The position numbers and the translations under genes were made by a program. 64,000 nt of DNA, taken from the NCBI RefSeq assembly GCF_031195445.1, contig NZ_CP133480.1, forward strand, positions 1,536,001 through 1,600,000. Reading direction: 5' to 3'. This document shows positions 1-9,230 of this stretch, one piece after another; the first letter of the stretch is position 1; each line of letters starts with the position of its first letter. Below the pieces are notes generated by a model, which was not told the DNA's origin, did not search any database, and saw nothing but the letters and a program-made list of their open reading frames with translations. This DNA comes from Acuticoccus sp. MNP-M23 (lineage in GTDB: Bacteria; Pseudomonadota; Alphaproteobacteria; Rhizobiales; Amorphaceae).

Positions 1-577
1 CCTTGGCGTTCAGCGTGTCGAAGATCGTCTCGATCAGGATGAGGTCGGCGCCACCGTCGATCAGGCCGCGGGCGGCCTCCGCATAGGCGGCGGCCATCTC
101 CTGGAATGAGACGGCGCGGTAGCCGGGGTCGTTCACGTCCGGCGAGATGGAGAGGGTGCGGTTGGTCGGGCCGATGGCGCCGGCGACGAAACGCGGCCGG
201 TCCGGCTCGTCCTTCGTGACGGCGTCCGCCGCCGCACGCGCCACGCGCGCGCCCGCCACGTTGAGGTCGTACACCTTGTGCTGCAGGCCATAGTCGGCCT
301 GGGCGATGGTGGTGGACGAGAACGTGTTGGTGCCCACGATATCAGCGCCGGCGCGCAGGTATTGCTCGTGGATCTTCTGCACGACGGCCGGCTGCGTCAG
401 CACCAGAAGGTCGTTGTTGCCGGCCTGGGGCAAATCGGTCCCCAGGTCGCAATCCTGCCCGCCGCCCTTGCCGCGATAGCCGTCCTCGTCCAGCCGTTCG
501 TTCTGGATCATCGTGCCCATGGCGCCGTCGATGATGAGAATGCGGCGGCGGGCTTCGTCGATCAGATACTGGGACAT
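1..577 (-). CDS. metH: Methionine synthase, cobalamin-dependent, N-terminal part (cut by window edge)
   Basis: Transfers a methyl group from methyltetrahydrofolate via cobalamin to homocysteine. Only the first 192 codons are in the window; the frame is open to base 1. The start is ATG at 577, reading [20 protein letters not shown]. The visible part is the homocysteine S-methyltransferase barrel: IDGAMGTM near residue 17, then [12 protein letters not shown] and later [11 protein letters not shown], all typical of MetH. It starts 11 bases after the metF stop, so it is very probably cotranscribed with metF, whose product supplies its methyl donor. The zinc-binding cysteines and the folate, B12 and reactivation domains lie outside the window. 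Identity is confident; completeness cannot be judged. Confidence 0.93.
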   Translation of the reverse strand, partial: MSQYLIDEARRRILIIDGAMGTMIQNERLDEDGYRGKGGGQDCDLGTDLPQAGNNDLLVLTQPAVVQKIHEQYLRAGADIVGTNTFSSTTIAQADYGLQHKVYDLNVAGARVARAAADAVTKDEPDRPRFVAGAIGPTNRTLSISPDVNDPGYRAVSFQEMAAAYAEAARGLIDGGADLILIETIFDTLNAK

Positions 578-588
578 GGGGACTCCGG

Positions 589-1461
589 TCAGGCCGCGGC
601 CGACACGTCGTCATCCGCGCGAAGGCCCAGAAGATGGCACAGCGCAAAGACGAGGTCGGCACGGTTCATGGTGTAGAAATGGAAGCGGTCGACGCCGCGG
701 TTCATCAGGTCGAACGCCTGATCGGCGGCAATGTGAGCGGCCACGAGGCGCCGCGTTTCGGCGTCGTCCTCCAGCCCCTCGAAGCGGTGGGCAAGGGTCG
801 CGGGGATCGACGCGCCGCACATGTCGGCAAAGCGCTTGACCTGCGCGAACGAGTGGATCGGAACGATGCCCGGCACCACGGGAATGGTGATGCCACGCGC
901 CGCGACCCGCTCGCGGAAGGCGTCGAACAGGTCGTTGTCGAAGAAGAATTGCGTGATGGCACGATCCGCCCCGGCATCGGCCTTGCGGGCAAGGTTGTCG
1001 ATGTCCTCTTCCCAGTTGGCCGAATCGGGATGGCGCTCCGGATAGGCCGACACCGACACCTCGAACGGCGCGATCTCCTTGATGCCGGCCACGAGGTCGG
1101 CGCTGGTGTCGTAGCCGCCCGGATGGGACTTGTAGGCGGTGCCGGGGCCATCGGGCATGTCGCCGCGCAAGGCCACGATGTGCTTGACGCCAGCGTCCCA
1201 GAAATCGCGGATCACCGCGTTCACCTCGTCACGGGTGGCGCCGACGCAGGTGAGGTGCGCCGCTGCCTTCAGCGGCGTTTCCTCCACAATACGCTTGACC
1301 GTGCGGATGGTGCGTTCACGGGTGGACCCGCCCGCGCCATAGGTGACGGACACGAACTCCGGAGACAACGGCGCCAGCTTCTGGACCGTGGCCCACAGCG
1401 TTTCTTCCATCTTCTCGGTCTTGGGAGGAAAAAATTCGAACGAGACCGTGGGGGCTGTCAT
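589..1461 (-). CDS. metF: Methylenetetrahydrofolate reductase
   Basis: Flavoenzyme reducing 5,10-methylene-THF to 5-methyl-THF, the methyl donor for MetH. The 290-aa protein has the usual MetF length and opens with [19 protein letters not shown], containing the conserved SFEFFPPK strand; [13 protein letters not shown] and HLTCVGATR follow as in the family. I chose the ATG at 1461 rather than a longer frame from 1524 because it overlaps the upstream regulator stop as ATGA (1458-1461), indicating translational coupling, and because the extra N-terminal residues do not resemble MetF. It lies in the order regulator-metF-metH, so the full remethylation branch is under one promoter. Confidence 0.96.
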   Translation of the reverse strand: MTAPTVSFEFFPPKTEKMEETLWATVQKLAPLSPEFVSVTYGAGGSTRERTIRTVKRIVEETPLKAAAHLTCVGATRDEVNAVIRDFWDAGVKHIVALRGDMPDGPGTAYKSHPGGYDTSADLVAGIKEIAPFEVSVSAYPERHPDSANWEEDIDNLARKADAGADRAITQFFFDNDLFDAFRERVAARGITIPVVPGIVPIHSFAQVKRFADMCGASIPATLAHRFEGLEDDAETRRLVAAHIAADQAFDLMNRGVDRFHFYTMNRADLVFALCHLLGLRADDDVSAAA

Positions 1462-2480
1462 GCCAAAGCACCTTCGTTGATACGCAGATCGTCGGAAATC
1501 ATGCGGCGGTCGCGCGCAAACCACAGGGTCACGGTCAGCTCATTGCCACGGCCGGGAAGGTCGATCACCTCCACCGCGTCCAGATTGGCAGCCTGAAGCC
1601 AGCCCTCCATTTCGCCGCGGCCGATGCCGAGGCGCCTGTGTTGCGCTTCCGCGCGCAGGATCTCCAGCGCATGGGGAGCGAAATCGACAATCAGCAGCGC
1701 ACCGCCGGGACTGACCATGCGGCCAGCCTCCGCCACGGCACGGGCCGGATCGTCGAGGTAGTGGAGGACCTGGTGGATGACCACCAGGTCAAACGCGTCG
1801 CGCGGCTGCGACAGCGTGTAGATATCGTCCTGCGCAAGGCGGACGTTGGCGATGCCTGCTGCGTCGAGGTTCGCCCTGGCAACGGCCAGCATGGCGGCGC
1901 TGGCATCGACGCCCACGGCCCGGTCGGCGCGTCCGGCGAGGAGTTCCAGAACGCGGCCCGTGCCGGTGCCCACATCCAGGAGCGTGCGGATGCGACTGGT
2001 GCCGGCGAGCCCGCAGATGGCGGCCTCCACCTCGGTGTCCGGCACGTGCAGGGTGCGCAGGTGGTCCCAGACGCGGGCGTTGGCAGCGAAGTAGCTGGCG
2101 GCGGCTTCCGCGTTGGCGCGGCGGGTGGCGGTGCGGCGCTCACGGTCGCGGGCGACGGCGGGGTCGTCCCTGTCCAGCATCGCCAGCACCTGCGCTGCGG
2201 GGCAGGGTCCGTCGTTCTCATCGGCCAGCCGATAGAATGCCCAGGCGCCCTCGGTGGATCGGGTGACGAGCCCGGCGTCGGCCAGAAGTTTGAGATGGCG
2301 CGAGATCCGCGGCTGGGACTGGCCGAGAATGGTGGTCAGATCCTTCACGGTCAGTTCGGAGTCCGCGAGAAGAGCGAGGATCCGCAGGCGCGTGGTTTCG
2401 CCCGCCGCCCTCAGGGCAGCCACGAGCGCATCATGACCAAGGTTTGGCCCGGCGCGGGACTGATTGTACCGGTCCACCAT
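1458..2480 (-). CDS. ArsR-family regulator fused to SAM-dependent methyltransferase (SahR-like)
   Basis: A 340-aa two-domain protein. Residues about 15-95 form an ArsR winged helix (ETTRLRILALL, then GQSQPRISRHLKLL as recognition helix). Residues about 140-310 form a class I methyltransferase with motif I LLDVGTGTGRVLEL and later VIHQVLHYLDDP. ArsR-type regulators of this architecture next to metF/metH are known or predicted to sense S-adenosylhomocysteine and repress methionine-cycle genes (SahR); assignment to that group is my inference from context. ATG at 2480 is preceded in frame by a GTG at 2483; I prefer the ATG. A perfect 18-bp palindrome lies 15 bases upstream, probably its own operator. 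It overlaps metF by 4 bases. Confidence 0.85.
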   Translation of the reverse strand: MVDRYNQSRAGPNLGHDALVAALRAAGETTRLRILALLADSELTVKDLTTILGQSQPRISRHLKLLADAGLVTRSTEGAWAFYRLADENDGPCPAAQVLAMLDRDDPAVARDRERRTATRRANAEAAASYFAANARVWDHLRTLHVPDTEVEAAICGLAGTSRIRTLLDVGTGTGRVLELLAGRADRAVGVDASAAMLAVARANLDAAGIANVRLAQDDIYTLSQPRDAFDLVVIHQVLHYLDDPARAVAEAGRMVSPGGALLIVDFAPHALEILRAEAQHRRLGIGRGEMEGWLQAANLDAVEVIDLPGRGNELTVTLWFARDRRMISDDLRINEGALA

Positions 2481-2495
2481 CACGCGAAATCGCCA

Positions 2496-2513
2496 TATAA
2501 AGATTTCTTTATA
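2496..2513. promoter_or_regulatory. Perfect palindromic operator upstream of the methionine operon
   Basis: TATAAAGA-TT-TCTTTATA: two perfect 8-base arms around a 2-base centre, in an AT-rich island of an otherwise GC-rich region. It sits 15 bases before the ATG of the ArsR-methyltransferase gene, where a bound repressor would block transcription or initiation. An 18-bp palindrome of this kind suits a homodimeric ArsR regulator. That the adjacent protein binds it is inferred. Confidence 0.75.
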
Positions 2514-2595
2514 GCTTTATCGTGATCCGCCGGTGTGATGTCAACCGCAGGCCCGCAGCCTCTCTCGCAGGATGTCAGGAAACCGAGCGCCGCCA

Positions 2596-2648
2596 CCCCG
2601 CATTGCGGGGGCCTACAGTTCATGCCCAGCCGGGGCACTGGCCCCGGC
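2596..2648 (-). terminator. Two hairpins downstream of the DUF882 gene
   Basis: Downstream of the minus-strand DUF882 stop there is an 8-bp perfect stem (2629-2636 with 2641-2648, GCCGGGGC/GCCCCGGC, loop ACTG) and, further on, a 6-bp stem (2596-2601 with 2605-2610, CCCCGC/GCGGGG). No T-run follows, so this is terminator-like only. The rest of the interval to the methionine operator shows nothing else I can name. Confidence 0.45.
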
Positions 2649-2659
2649 CACTTGCCGCG

Positions 2660-4369
2660 CTAGCTGCGCGGCGCGGCGTACACGGTGATGCGCAGGCCGG
2701 TGAAGCTGTTGGTGTTCGGCCAGGCGTTCACGGCGGCAAAGCCGGAGGGTGCGCCGAGAAAACCGTCAGCCAGCAGAAGCCCGCCCTTGGCCGCACCGTC
2801 TTCATCCGGCGCGGAGAGGGTCGCGAACGTGCTGTCCGCCATCCCTCGTGTGTTGCCGATCAGCACCGGGCTGGCGCCGCGCACCTTGGTGAACGAAGCC
2901 TTCAGGATCGGCGCACCGGCTGATGCCGGGGGCGCCAACGTCGCGGCGGCGGCCGGCGGCACGGCGTTGGTTGCGGGGCGCGAAATCAGGGCTGCAGCCG
3001 CGCTTTGGGGCGTGCCGCTCTGGCCGAGCGCGCCGGTGCTGTCAGCAAAGCCGAGCGCGGTGGCGGGCGCGTCGCGCAGCACTTCGGGGCGGTGAGGCGG
3101 CAGGGCTGCCAGCTGAATTTCCGCCGTGGCACTGTCCGCGTTGTCCTCGATCAGCTCGTTCAGCGCGTCGGCAGCCTTGGGATCGTCGGCATCGTCCGGC
3201 GCAGCGACCACGGCGAGACCTTCGCGTGGGGCGATCCGCGGGATCGGCGGCGGGCTGGCGTCAGCGGGCGCTTCGGTGAGCAGCGAGTTGATTTCGTCGT
3301 CCGCGCCGTTGCCCGCCGGTGCGGCAGCGGCCACGGCAACGGCCGTCAGCGGCTCGGACGGGAGGGCGACCGGGGTTACTTCAGCAGGTTCGTTGTTGCG
3401 GCGGAAGCGGCCTATCAGGCCACCCAGCGATACGCCCGGAAGCTGGCGGAAGCCCTTGTTGCCATCGCCGGTGCTGCTGCGCACGGTCGCGGCCGGCGCT
3501 GCCGCGGCAACCTGGACAGGCGCCGGTGCGGCCTTGCGCTCGGGCGCTTTCTGAACCTTGGGCCGGCGCGCGATGGCCTTTGGCTCGGGCGGCTTCACGT
3601 CTTTGCGGCCGCCGCCGAAATTGAACAGCGAGGCTAGCCCGCCGCCGCCACCACCATTGCCGCCGCGCGTGTCGAGCGACGCAAGCTTGCCCTGCTTCTC
3701 CAGCGCCTGCGCGGCGGAGTAACCGGACAGCGCCTTGCCGTTGGAAGGCAGGTGCAGGGTCTTCCCGTCGGGGAAAAGCTTCGACAGCTGGCCGCTGGAC
3801 ATGCGCGGCCAGGCGCGCACACTGCCGGTGTCGAAGTGTACGAACGGGCTGCCGCTGCGCGGATAATAGCCGACGCCGCCCACCTGCCGCTTCATGCCGG
3901 CAGCACGCAGCGTCGAAATCTTGACGCCCGGAATGTAAAAATCCATCGCCTTGCCGAGCATGTGCTGCGAGTTCTTCGCCACACCGCGCGAACGGCCGCG
4001 CAGCATGGAGTTGGTCGCCGGCGAACGGTAGGCAGAGACGACGCTGATCTTCTTTCCGCCGAACTGCTGCTGGACGTCCCAGATCAGGTCGAACAGCTCC
4101 GGGTCCATCTTGGTGGACTCGTTGCGGCGCCAGTCGCGCAGGAAGCGGTTGAGGTCACGCAGGCCCGCAGCGTCGTAACGGCCGTTGCGCTTGTAGACGA
4201 CCTTGATGCTTTCCTTGGTGTGCGTGAAGAAAAGCTCCAGCGTGCGGGTCTGCGCCGCGGCGGGCTTTGCCGCGACGACGCCAAGAAGAACGGCCAGCAC
4301 CACAAGCCCTGCGACGCGACGCAAAAAGGTCGCTGCCACAAAGGGCAAAGCAGGCGGACACCGGTCCAT
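2660..4369 (-). CDS. DUF882 / peptidase M15 family protein with long C-terminal tail (YcbK-like)
   Basis: The 569-aa protein starts with a basic, hydrophobic export signal (LVVLAVLLGVVAAKPAAAQ) after about 20 residues. A DUF882/M15A domain of about 170 residues follows: KISVVSAYRSPATNSMLRG, then QHMLGKAMDFYIPG and SPFVHFDTG, giving the His/Asp zinc-site pattern of D,D-carboxypeptidase-like M15 enzymes. The remaining 350 residues are low-complexity, rich in Ala, Pro and Gly. I take ATG 4369 because translation from 4441 would put 24 non-signal residues in front. It follows the L,D-transpeptidase gene on the same strand, as ycbK follows ycbB (ldtD) in enterobacteria, so a periplasmic peptidoglycan role is likely. 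The substrate is unknown. Confidence 0.85.
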   Translation of the reverse strand: MDRCPPALPFVAATFLRRVAGLVVLAVLLGVVAAKPAAAQTRTLELFFTHTKESIKVVYKRNGRYDAAGLRDLNRFLRDWRRNESTKMDPELFDLIWDVQQQFGGKKISVVSAYRSPATNSMLRGRSRGVAKNSQHMLGKAMDFYIPGVKISTLRAAGMKRQVGGVGYYPRSGSPFVHFDTGSVRAWPRMSSGQLSKLFPDGKTLHLPSNGKALSGYSAAQALEKQGKLASLDTRGGNGGGGGGLASLFNFGGGRKDVKPPEPKAIARRPKVQKAPERKAAPAPVQVAAAAPAATVRSSTGDGNKGFRQLPGVSLGGLIGRFRRNNEPAEVTPVALPSEPLTAVAVAAAAPAGNGADDEINSLLTEAPADASPPPIPRIAPREGLAVVAAPDDADDPKAADALNELIEDNADSATAEIQLAALPPHRPEVLRDAPATALGFADSTGALGQSGTPQSAAAALISRPATNAVPPAAAATLAPPASAGAPILKASFTKVRGASPVLIGNTRGMADSTFATLSAPDEDGAAKGGLLLADGFLGAPSGFAAVNAWPNTNSFTGLRITVYAAPRS

Positions 4370-4557
4370 CGACGTTTCAAGTTTCAGCAAGCCGCCCCCT
4401 GTCAGACACATGGCCAGGGCACGCCGCAAACATGGGCGCACAGGGTTCTCTACAACGAGACTCTTGCACGAGCCTTAACCGAATTGCTCAACCTTTGAAA
4501 AGAGCCCCACGCCGCTGGTGCCGGGCTGTTGCCCCCTCGCCACACGCTGAAATAGAG

Positions 4558-6153
4558 TTATAGCCCCAGCGCGCGCTGGGTTCTCGCGTCAAAACCGTAG
4601 ACGTCGCTGAACCGATGCAGCGCTCCACTGCTATCTGCTTCCAATGTAAAATAGCTGAGATGAACAGGAATTTTTTCGTCGAGGTTGAGCCATTTCTGCT
4701 TTCCGCCAACCATTCCCTCAACGCGTCTGCCCGACAATGAGGCGGTTTGCGACAACAGTGCCTCGGCAAACGCGAACGGCTGATCCACCCGAACGCAGCC
4801 ATGGCTGAGCGCGCGCACGTCACGGCCGAACAGGCTCTTGGACGGGGTGTCGTGCAGGTAGACCGCGTGCTTGTTGGGGAACAGGAACTTGACCGCACCC
4901 AGCGCATTGCCGCGGCCGGGCTTCTGGCGGATGCGGACCTTGTGCAGCATGCCGCGGTGCCAGGACAGCGAATTGGGGTTCACCACCCTGCCGTTCACCA
5001 CGGCCTCGTAGCCCTTGCGCGCAAAATAGCCGCCGGGGTTTGCACGGATGCCGCCCAGCATCTCGTTGGCGGCAATGGAGATCGGCACGTTCCAGTATGG
5101 ATTGACCACAATGTGCTCGATCCTGTCCGAGAACAGCGGCGTCGGATGGCCGGTGGCGCCGACAATCACCTTGCCGTCATAAATGGTCTTGCCATCGGTG
5201 TTCACGCGGACGCGGTACGCAGGAATGTTCACGGTCACATTGTGGCGGCCGAGGTCGCGCGGCATCCAGCGCCAGCGCTCCATGTTGGAAATCAGCGAAT
5301 CGGTGGGGTCGCCGACAATGCCCTCGTCGAGGTGGGTGATGGTGCGCGGGCCGACGATGCCATCCGCCGAAAGACCGCGCGAGCGCTGGTATTCGCGCAC
5401 GGCGTCTTCCAGTCCGGCGTCGAACGCCTCCGGATTTTCGCCGCGCATCACGGTGGCGCCCAACCGGCGGCGCAGCAGCGCGACACGCACCTCCTTCGTG
5501 CCGCGCTTGAGCGCCGGTCCCCTGCCCACCGGGATCGGGCCTTCGCTCCCGCTTTCCAGCGCAACGCGCAGACGGTCGCGCAGGGCGATGAATTGCGGAT
5601 GTTCGGGATGCAGCCTTTCCAGAAGGCGCGGTACGTCGCCGGTCCGGGCCAGGAGCCGCAGGAACCGCGCTTCGTTGAGCTTCGGCGGTTCGATGGTCAT
5701 GATTTGCGACACGGCCTGCGGGTCGAGCCGGCCGGAGAAGGAATCGTTGGCATAGCGCAGCGCTGCCTCGGTCAGCGATACGTCGACCGCAGCATCGGAC
5801 AGGCCGCTCGCCTCGGCGGTGGGAACGAAATAGTCCGCCGGGTCGAGACCGTCTCCCGCGGCCTCCGCCAGCCGGGCGCGCAGGTCCGCCGCCTTTTCGG
5901 CCGTCCACACCGGCGCAAAGCCGCGACGTTCGTAAAATTCGGAGACGGCAAAGCTGACATCCACCATCGCTTCGCGCGAAATCGCCTCCGCCAGCGTCAG
6001 CGGTACGGCGGCGGGCAGCGCAAAGCCATCGAGGCTTGCGACTGTCACCCCGTTCATGGGCGAAAGCCGTGGGATCGGCACTTCCGCCGCCACCGGAACC
6101 GCGCCGACACCCATTGCGGCGAAAAGCACGCCGGCCTTAATCCATTTCGTCAT
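4558..6153 (-). CDS. L,D-transpeptidase of the YcbB type
   Basis: Periplasmic peptidoglycan enzyme forming 3-3 crosslinks or attaching proteins to diaminopimelate. It has 531 aa from ATG 6153 (MTKWIKAGVLFAAMG, signal-like). A peptidoglycan-binding helix bundle lies in the middle (EYQRSRGLSADGIVGPRT). The YkuD catalytic domain follows with HDTPSKSLFG and RALSHGCVRVDQP, where Cys453 is the nucleophile. Length and domain order match the large YcbB/LdtD class rather than the short LdtA class. The longer ATG at 6168 would precede the signal peptide by five residues and is less likely. It lies upstream of the DUF882 peptidase on the same strand. Confidence 0.92.
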   Translation of the reverse strand: MTKWIKAGVLFAAMGVGAVPVAAEVPIPRLSPMNGVTVASLDGFALPAAVPLTLAEAISREAMVDVSFAVSEFYERRGFAPVWTAEKAADLRARLAEAAGDGLDPADYFVPTAEASGLSDAAVDVSLTEAALRYANDSFSGRLDPQAVSQIMTIEPPKLNEARFLRLLARTGDVPRLLERLHPEHPQFIALRDRLRVALESGSEGPIPVGRGPALKRGTKEVRVALLRRRLGATVMRGENPEAFDAGLEDAVREYQRSRGLSADGIVGPRTITHLDEGIVGDPTDSLISNMERWRWMPRDLGRHNVTVNIPAYRVRVNTDGKTIYDGKVIVGATGHPTPLFSDRIEHIVVNPYWNVPISIAANEMLGGIRANPGGYFARKGYEAVVNGRVVNPNSLSWHRGMLHKVRIRQKPGRGNALGAVKFLFPNKHAVYLHDTPSKSLFGRDVRALSHGCVRVDQPFAFAEALLSQTASLSGRRVEGMVGGKQKWLNLDEKIPVHLSYFTLEADSSGALHRFSDVYGFDARTQRALGL

Positions 6154-6275
6154 TGCGATACCCAACACCGACTCTCATCTTAGGGGGAGGCAATCCCCCG
6201 CGCCTTGCCATACCATCGCGTCGGCACCCCAAGATTAATGCCGCGCAATTTTGACCGCAGAGCCGAAAGAGATTC

Positions 6276-8126
6276 ATGCGCACGCCCGCAAATTTGCCAC
6301 ACGACACCGCCGAACGCGCCCACGCCGCAACCCGCCTCGGCAAGCTCCCCGAATGGGACCTGACCGACCTTTATGCCGGGCCCGACGATCCTGTGCTTAC
6401 CGGCGATCTCAAGGCGCTGGCCGACGACGCGCGCGCCTTCGAGGCCCAGTACAAGGGCAAGCTCGGTGATCTGCTGGCGGCGCCGGATGGCGGCAAGGCG
6501 CTCACCGCGGCGCTGAAGCACTACGAGGGACTGGAGGACCGCGCCGGCCGGATCGGCTCCTACGCCGGCCTGCTCTACGCGACCGACACCACCAACCCGG
6601 TCTACGCCAAGGCCTACGGCGACATTGCCGACAAGCTGACCACGCTCAGCGCCCACCTCCTCTTCTTCGGCCTGGAGCTGAACCGGGTCGACGACGGCGT
6701 GATGGACACGGCGCTGACGGACGCGGATGCGGCCCGCTACACCCCCTTCATCGACGATCTGCGCAAGGAACGGCCCTACCAGCTCTCCGATGACATCGAG
6801 CGCCTGTTCCTCGACAAGGCGGTCTCGTCCCGCAACGGCTGGTCTCGCCTGTTCGACGAGACCATCGCCGCCATCCGCGTCGACATGGGCGACAAAGAGA
6901 AGGTGACGCTGGAGGAGGCGCTGAACGCGCTGCTGGACAGCGACGAAGCCACCCGCAAGCGCGCCGCCGAGGGCATCGCTGCCGGGCTCAAGGGCAACGA
7001 GCGGACCTTCGCGCTGATCACCAACACCCTCGCCAAGGACAAGGAAGTGTCCGACCGCTGGCGCGGCTTCAAGGATGTGGCCGACTCCCGTCACCTCGCG
7101 AACCGCGTGGAGGCCGAGGTGGTGGACGCGCTCGTCACCGCCGTGCAGGACGCCTACCCGCGCCTGTCGCACCGCTACTACAAGCTCAAGGCCAAGTGGT
7201 TCGGCAAGGACCAGCTCGACACCTGGGACCGCAACGCACCCCTGCCCGATTCGGACGACCGAACGATCGCCTGGCCGGACGCGCAGGAGATGGTGCTCTC
7301 CGCATACGGCGATTTTTCGCCCGAGCTGTCGGATCTCGCCAAGCGCTTCTTCGACAATGCCTGGATCGACGCGCCGACCCGCCCCGGCAAGGCGCCCGGC
7401 GCGTTCGCGCACCCGACCGTCCCCTCCTCGCACCCCTACGTTCTCCTGAACTACCAGGGCCGGTCGCGCGATGTGATGACGCTCGCCCACGAGCTTGGCC
7501 ACGGCGTCCACCAGCTTCTCGCGGCCCCCAACGGCGCGCTGATGGCACCGACGCCCCTGACGCTGGCCGAAACCGCCTCCGTGTTCGGCGAGATGCTGAC
7601 CTTCCGCCGCCTGCTCGACGCGGCGCCCGATGCCGCCACCCGCCGCACCATGCTGGCGGCCAAGGTGGAGGACATGATCAACACCGTGGTTCGGCAGATC
7701 GCGTTCTACACCTTCGAGCGGCGGGTCCACACCGAGCGGCGCGAGGGTGAGCTGACCGTTGAGCGGCTCGGCGAGATCTGGCTCAAGGTGCAGGAGGAGA
7801 GCCTTGGCGATGCCGTGCGGATCAACGACGGCTACGAGATCTTCTGGTCCTACATCCCGCACTTCATCAACGCGCCGTTCTATGTCTACGCCTACGCGTT
7901 CGGCGACTGCCTGGTGAACTCGCTCTACGGCGTCTACGAAAAGAACCCCGAAGGCTTTGCGGACAAGTATTTCGCGCTGCTGGCCGCCGGTGGCACCAAG
8001 CACCACTCCGAGCTTCTGGCCCCGTTCGGCCTCGATGCGCGCGATCCGGCCTTCTGGCAGACCGGCCTTTCCGTCATCGAAGGGCTGATCGACGAGCTGG
8101 AAGCCGCCGACGCCGCCGCAGCCTGA
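6276..8126 (+). CDS. pepF: Oligoendopeptidase F family M3 metallopeptidase
   Basis: Cytoplasmic zinc endopeptidase that degrades oligopeptides. At 616 aa it has normal family length. The zinc site HELGH is at residues 405-409 (TLAHELGHGVHQLL), with the downstream glutamate in LAETASVFGEM. The N-terminal PepF helical domain is recognisable from PEWDLTDLYAG. Its last base is shared with the first base of the next start (TGATG), so the DUF3445 gene is probably translated by coupling. A long open frame on the opposite strand (6180-8006) is a GC-codon shadow. Confidence in family is high; PepF itself is a family-level label. Confidence 0.93.
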   Translation: MRTPANLPHDTAERAHAATRLGKLPEWDLTDLYAGPDDPVLTGDLKALADDARAFEAQYKGKLGDLLAAPDGGKALTAALKHYEGLEDRAGRIGSYAGLLYATDTTNPVYAKAYGDIADKLTTLSAHLLFFGLELNRVDDGVMDTALTDADAARYTPFIDDLRKERPYQLSDDIERLFLDKAVSSRNGWSRLFDETIAAIRVDMGDKEKVTLEEALNALLDSDEATRKRAAEGIAAGLKGNERTFALITNTLAKDKEVSDRWRGFKDVADSRHLANRVEAEVVDALVTAVQDAYPRLSHRYYKLKAKWFGKDQLDTWDRNAPLPDSDDRTIAWPDAQEMVLSAYGDFSPELSDLAKRFFDNAWIDAPTRPGKAPGAFAHPTVPSSHPYVLLNYQGRSRDVMTLAHELGHGVHQLLAAPNGALMAPTPLTLAETASVFGEMLTFRRLLDAAPDAATRRTMLAAKVEDMINTVVRQIAFYTFERRVHTERREGELTVERLGEIWLKVQEESLGDAVRINDGYEIFWSYIPHFINAPFYVYAYAFGDCLVNSLYGVYEKNPEGFADKYFALLAAGGTKHHSELLAPFGLDARDPAFWQTGLSVIEGLIDELEAADAAAA

Positions 8127-8998
8127 TGCCCGGCGCGGGCGCGGCGGATCGTCCGCGCCCGCGCCACACCCCCTACGCGGGGCGCCACCGGCCGTTCACC
8201 ATCGCCATGGCGCCGCTGGATCCAGCCAATTGGCTGGAAATCGACGAGAACCGCGAGGCGGAACTGGCCGAACGGGCCGCGATCTTCGCCGCAGAGCCGG
8301 ACGCCTTCATGGCGGCGCGGGGCACTCTGGCGGCGCAGGAGGAGGCGGCGGACCGGGTTGCCGCCTTTCTCGCCACTGGCGGCATTTTGCCGGGCCCCTC
8401 CACCTTGCCGCACACGCCGCCGCTTCTGGCCGCGGCCCATAGCGTGCAGGAAGACCTCGTGCTGATGCGGCGCGGGCCGGACGGCGAGTGGCGTCTGGCA
8501 GCGGCCGCACTCGCCTACCCTTCGGCCTGGATTCTGGCGGAAAAATTCGGCCAGCCGATGGACGCCATTCACACCGACGTGCCGGGCTGGGCGGGGCCGA
8601 TGGCAACGCGCGTCCACCGCATATTCGATGCGCTCAAGGTTGGCGCGCCGGTATGGCGGCTGAACTGGTCGATCCAGCGCGGGGGCGGTCTGCGCGATGC
8701 CCGCTCCAAGCACCGGCCTGCGCCGCCGCCCCCGCCGGATGCACCCGCCCTCATCCGCGTCGAGCGCCAGACCCTGACACGGCTGCCCGTCAGTCAGGAC
8801 CTGCTGTTCACCATCAAGGTCTGCCTCGACCCTCTGGCGGCCCTCTCCGCTCACCCGGACGGCCCGCATCTGGCCGGAGCGCTCGCCGCACGCCTGCGCG
8901 GCCTCTCCGCCGACGAACTCGCCTACAAGAACCTCGCGCCCGCCCGAGACGATCTGGCCGCCGAGCTGGAAAATCTGGCTGGCAGTGCGCCTGCGTGA
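8126..8998 (+). CDS. DUF3445 family protein (heme-dependent oxidative N-demethylase-like)
   Basis: A 290-aa protein with the family opening RHTPYAGRHRPFTIAMAPLD and the core LVLMRRGPDGEWRL, FPSAW-like ALAYPSAWILAEKFG and IHTDVPGW, then RLNWSIQ. DUF3445 proteins include the heme-binding subunit of a dimethylamine-type N-demethylase; most standalone bacterial members are uncharacterised, so the substrate is open. The start overlaps the pepF stop by one base (TGATG), and the conserved HTPY segment lies upstream of the internal ATG at 8207, which supports 8126. Cytoplasmic; no signal peptide. Confidence 0.8.
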   Translation: MPGAGAADRPRPRHTPYAGRHRPFTIAMAPLDPANWLEIDENREAELAERAAIFAAEPDAFMAARGTLAAQEEAADRVAAFLATGGILPGPSTLPHTPPLLAAAHSVQEDLVLMRRGPDGEWRLAAAALAYPSAWILAEKFGQPMDAIHTDVPGWAGPMATRVHRIFDALKVGAPVWRLNWSIQRGGGLRDARSKHRPAPPPPPDAPALIRVERQTLTRLPVSQDLLFTIKVCLDPLAALSAHPDGPHLAGALAARLRGLSADELAYKNLAPARDDLAAELENLAGSAPA

Positions 8999-9230
8999 GC
9001 GCGCGACAGCCGGGAAATTGCGGACCGCCAGAACGCAGACCACCCTGCGCACGACGCGCGGCATGCCCCGTGAGCCGTATGTCGCAGAAGCCCTCCGGTA
9101 GCTTGCCGGAATTGCGCAAACAGACCATTCGTGAATATCGCCGGGCACCACCTGGTGCGCTCAACCGGCGCTGAACGCGCGGCCGCAGACAATCCAGACG
9201 AGCCGCCCGTGCGGCAGGAAGGCATGGCCC

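Noticed and set aside
6180-8006. 608-codon open frame antisense to pepF
   Set aside because: GC-codon shadow; pepF carries an intact HELGH zinc site and family length.
8999-9230. Short open frames between the DUF3445 and SDR genes
   Set aside because: None has a ribosome site or recognisable protein; composition matches neighbouring noncoding DNA.
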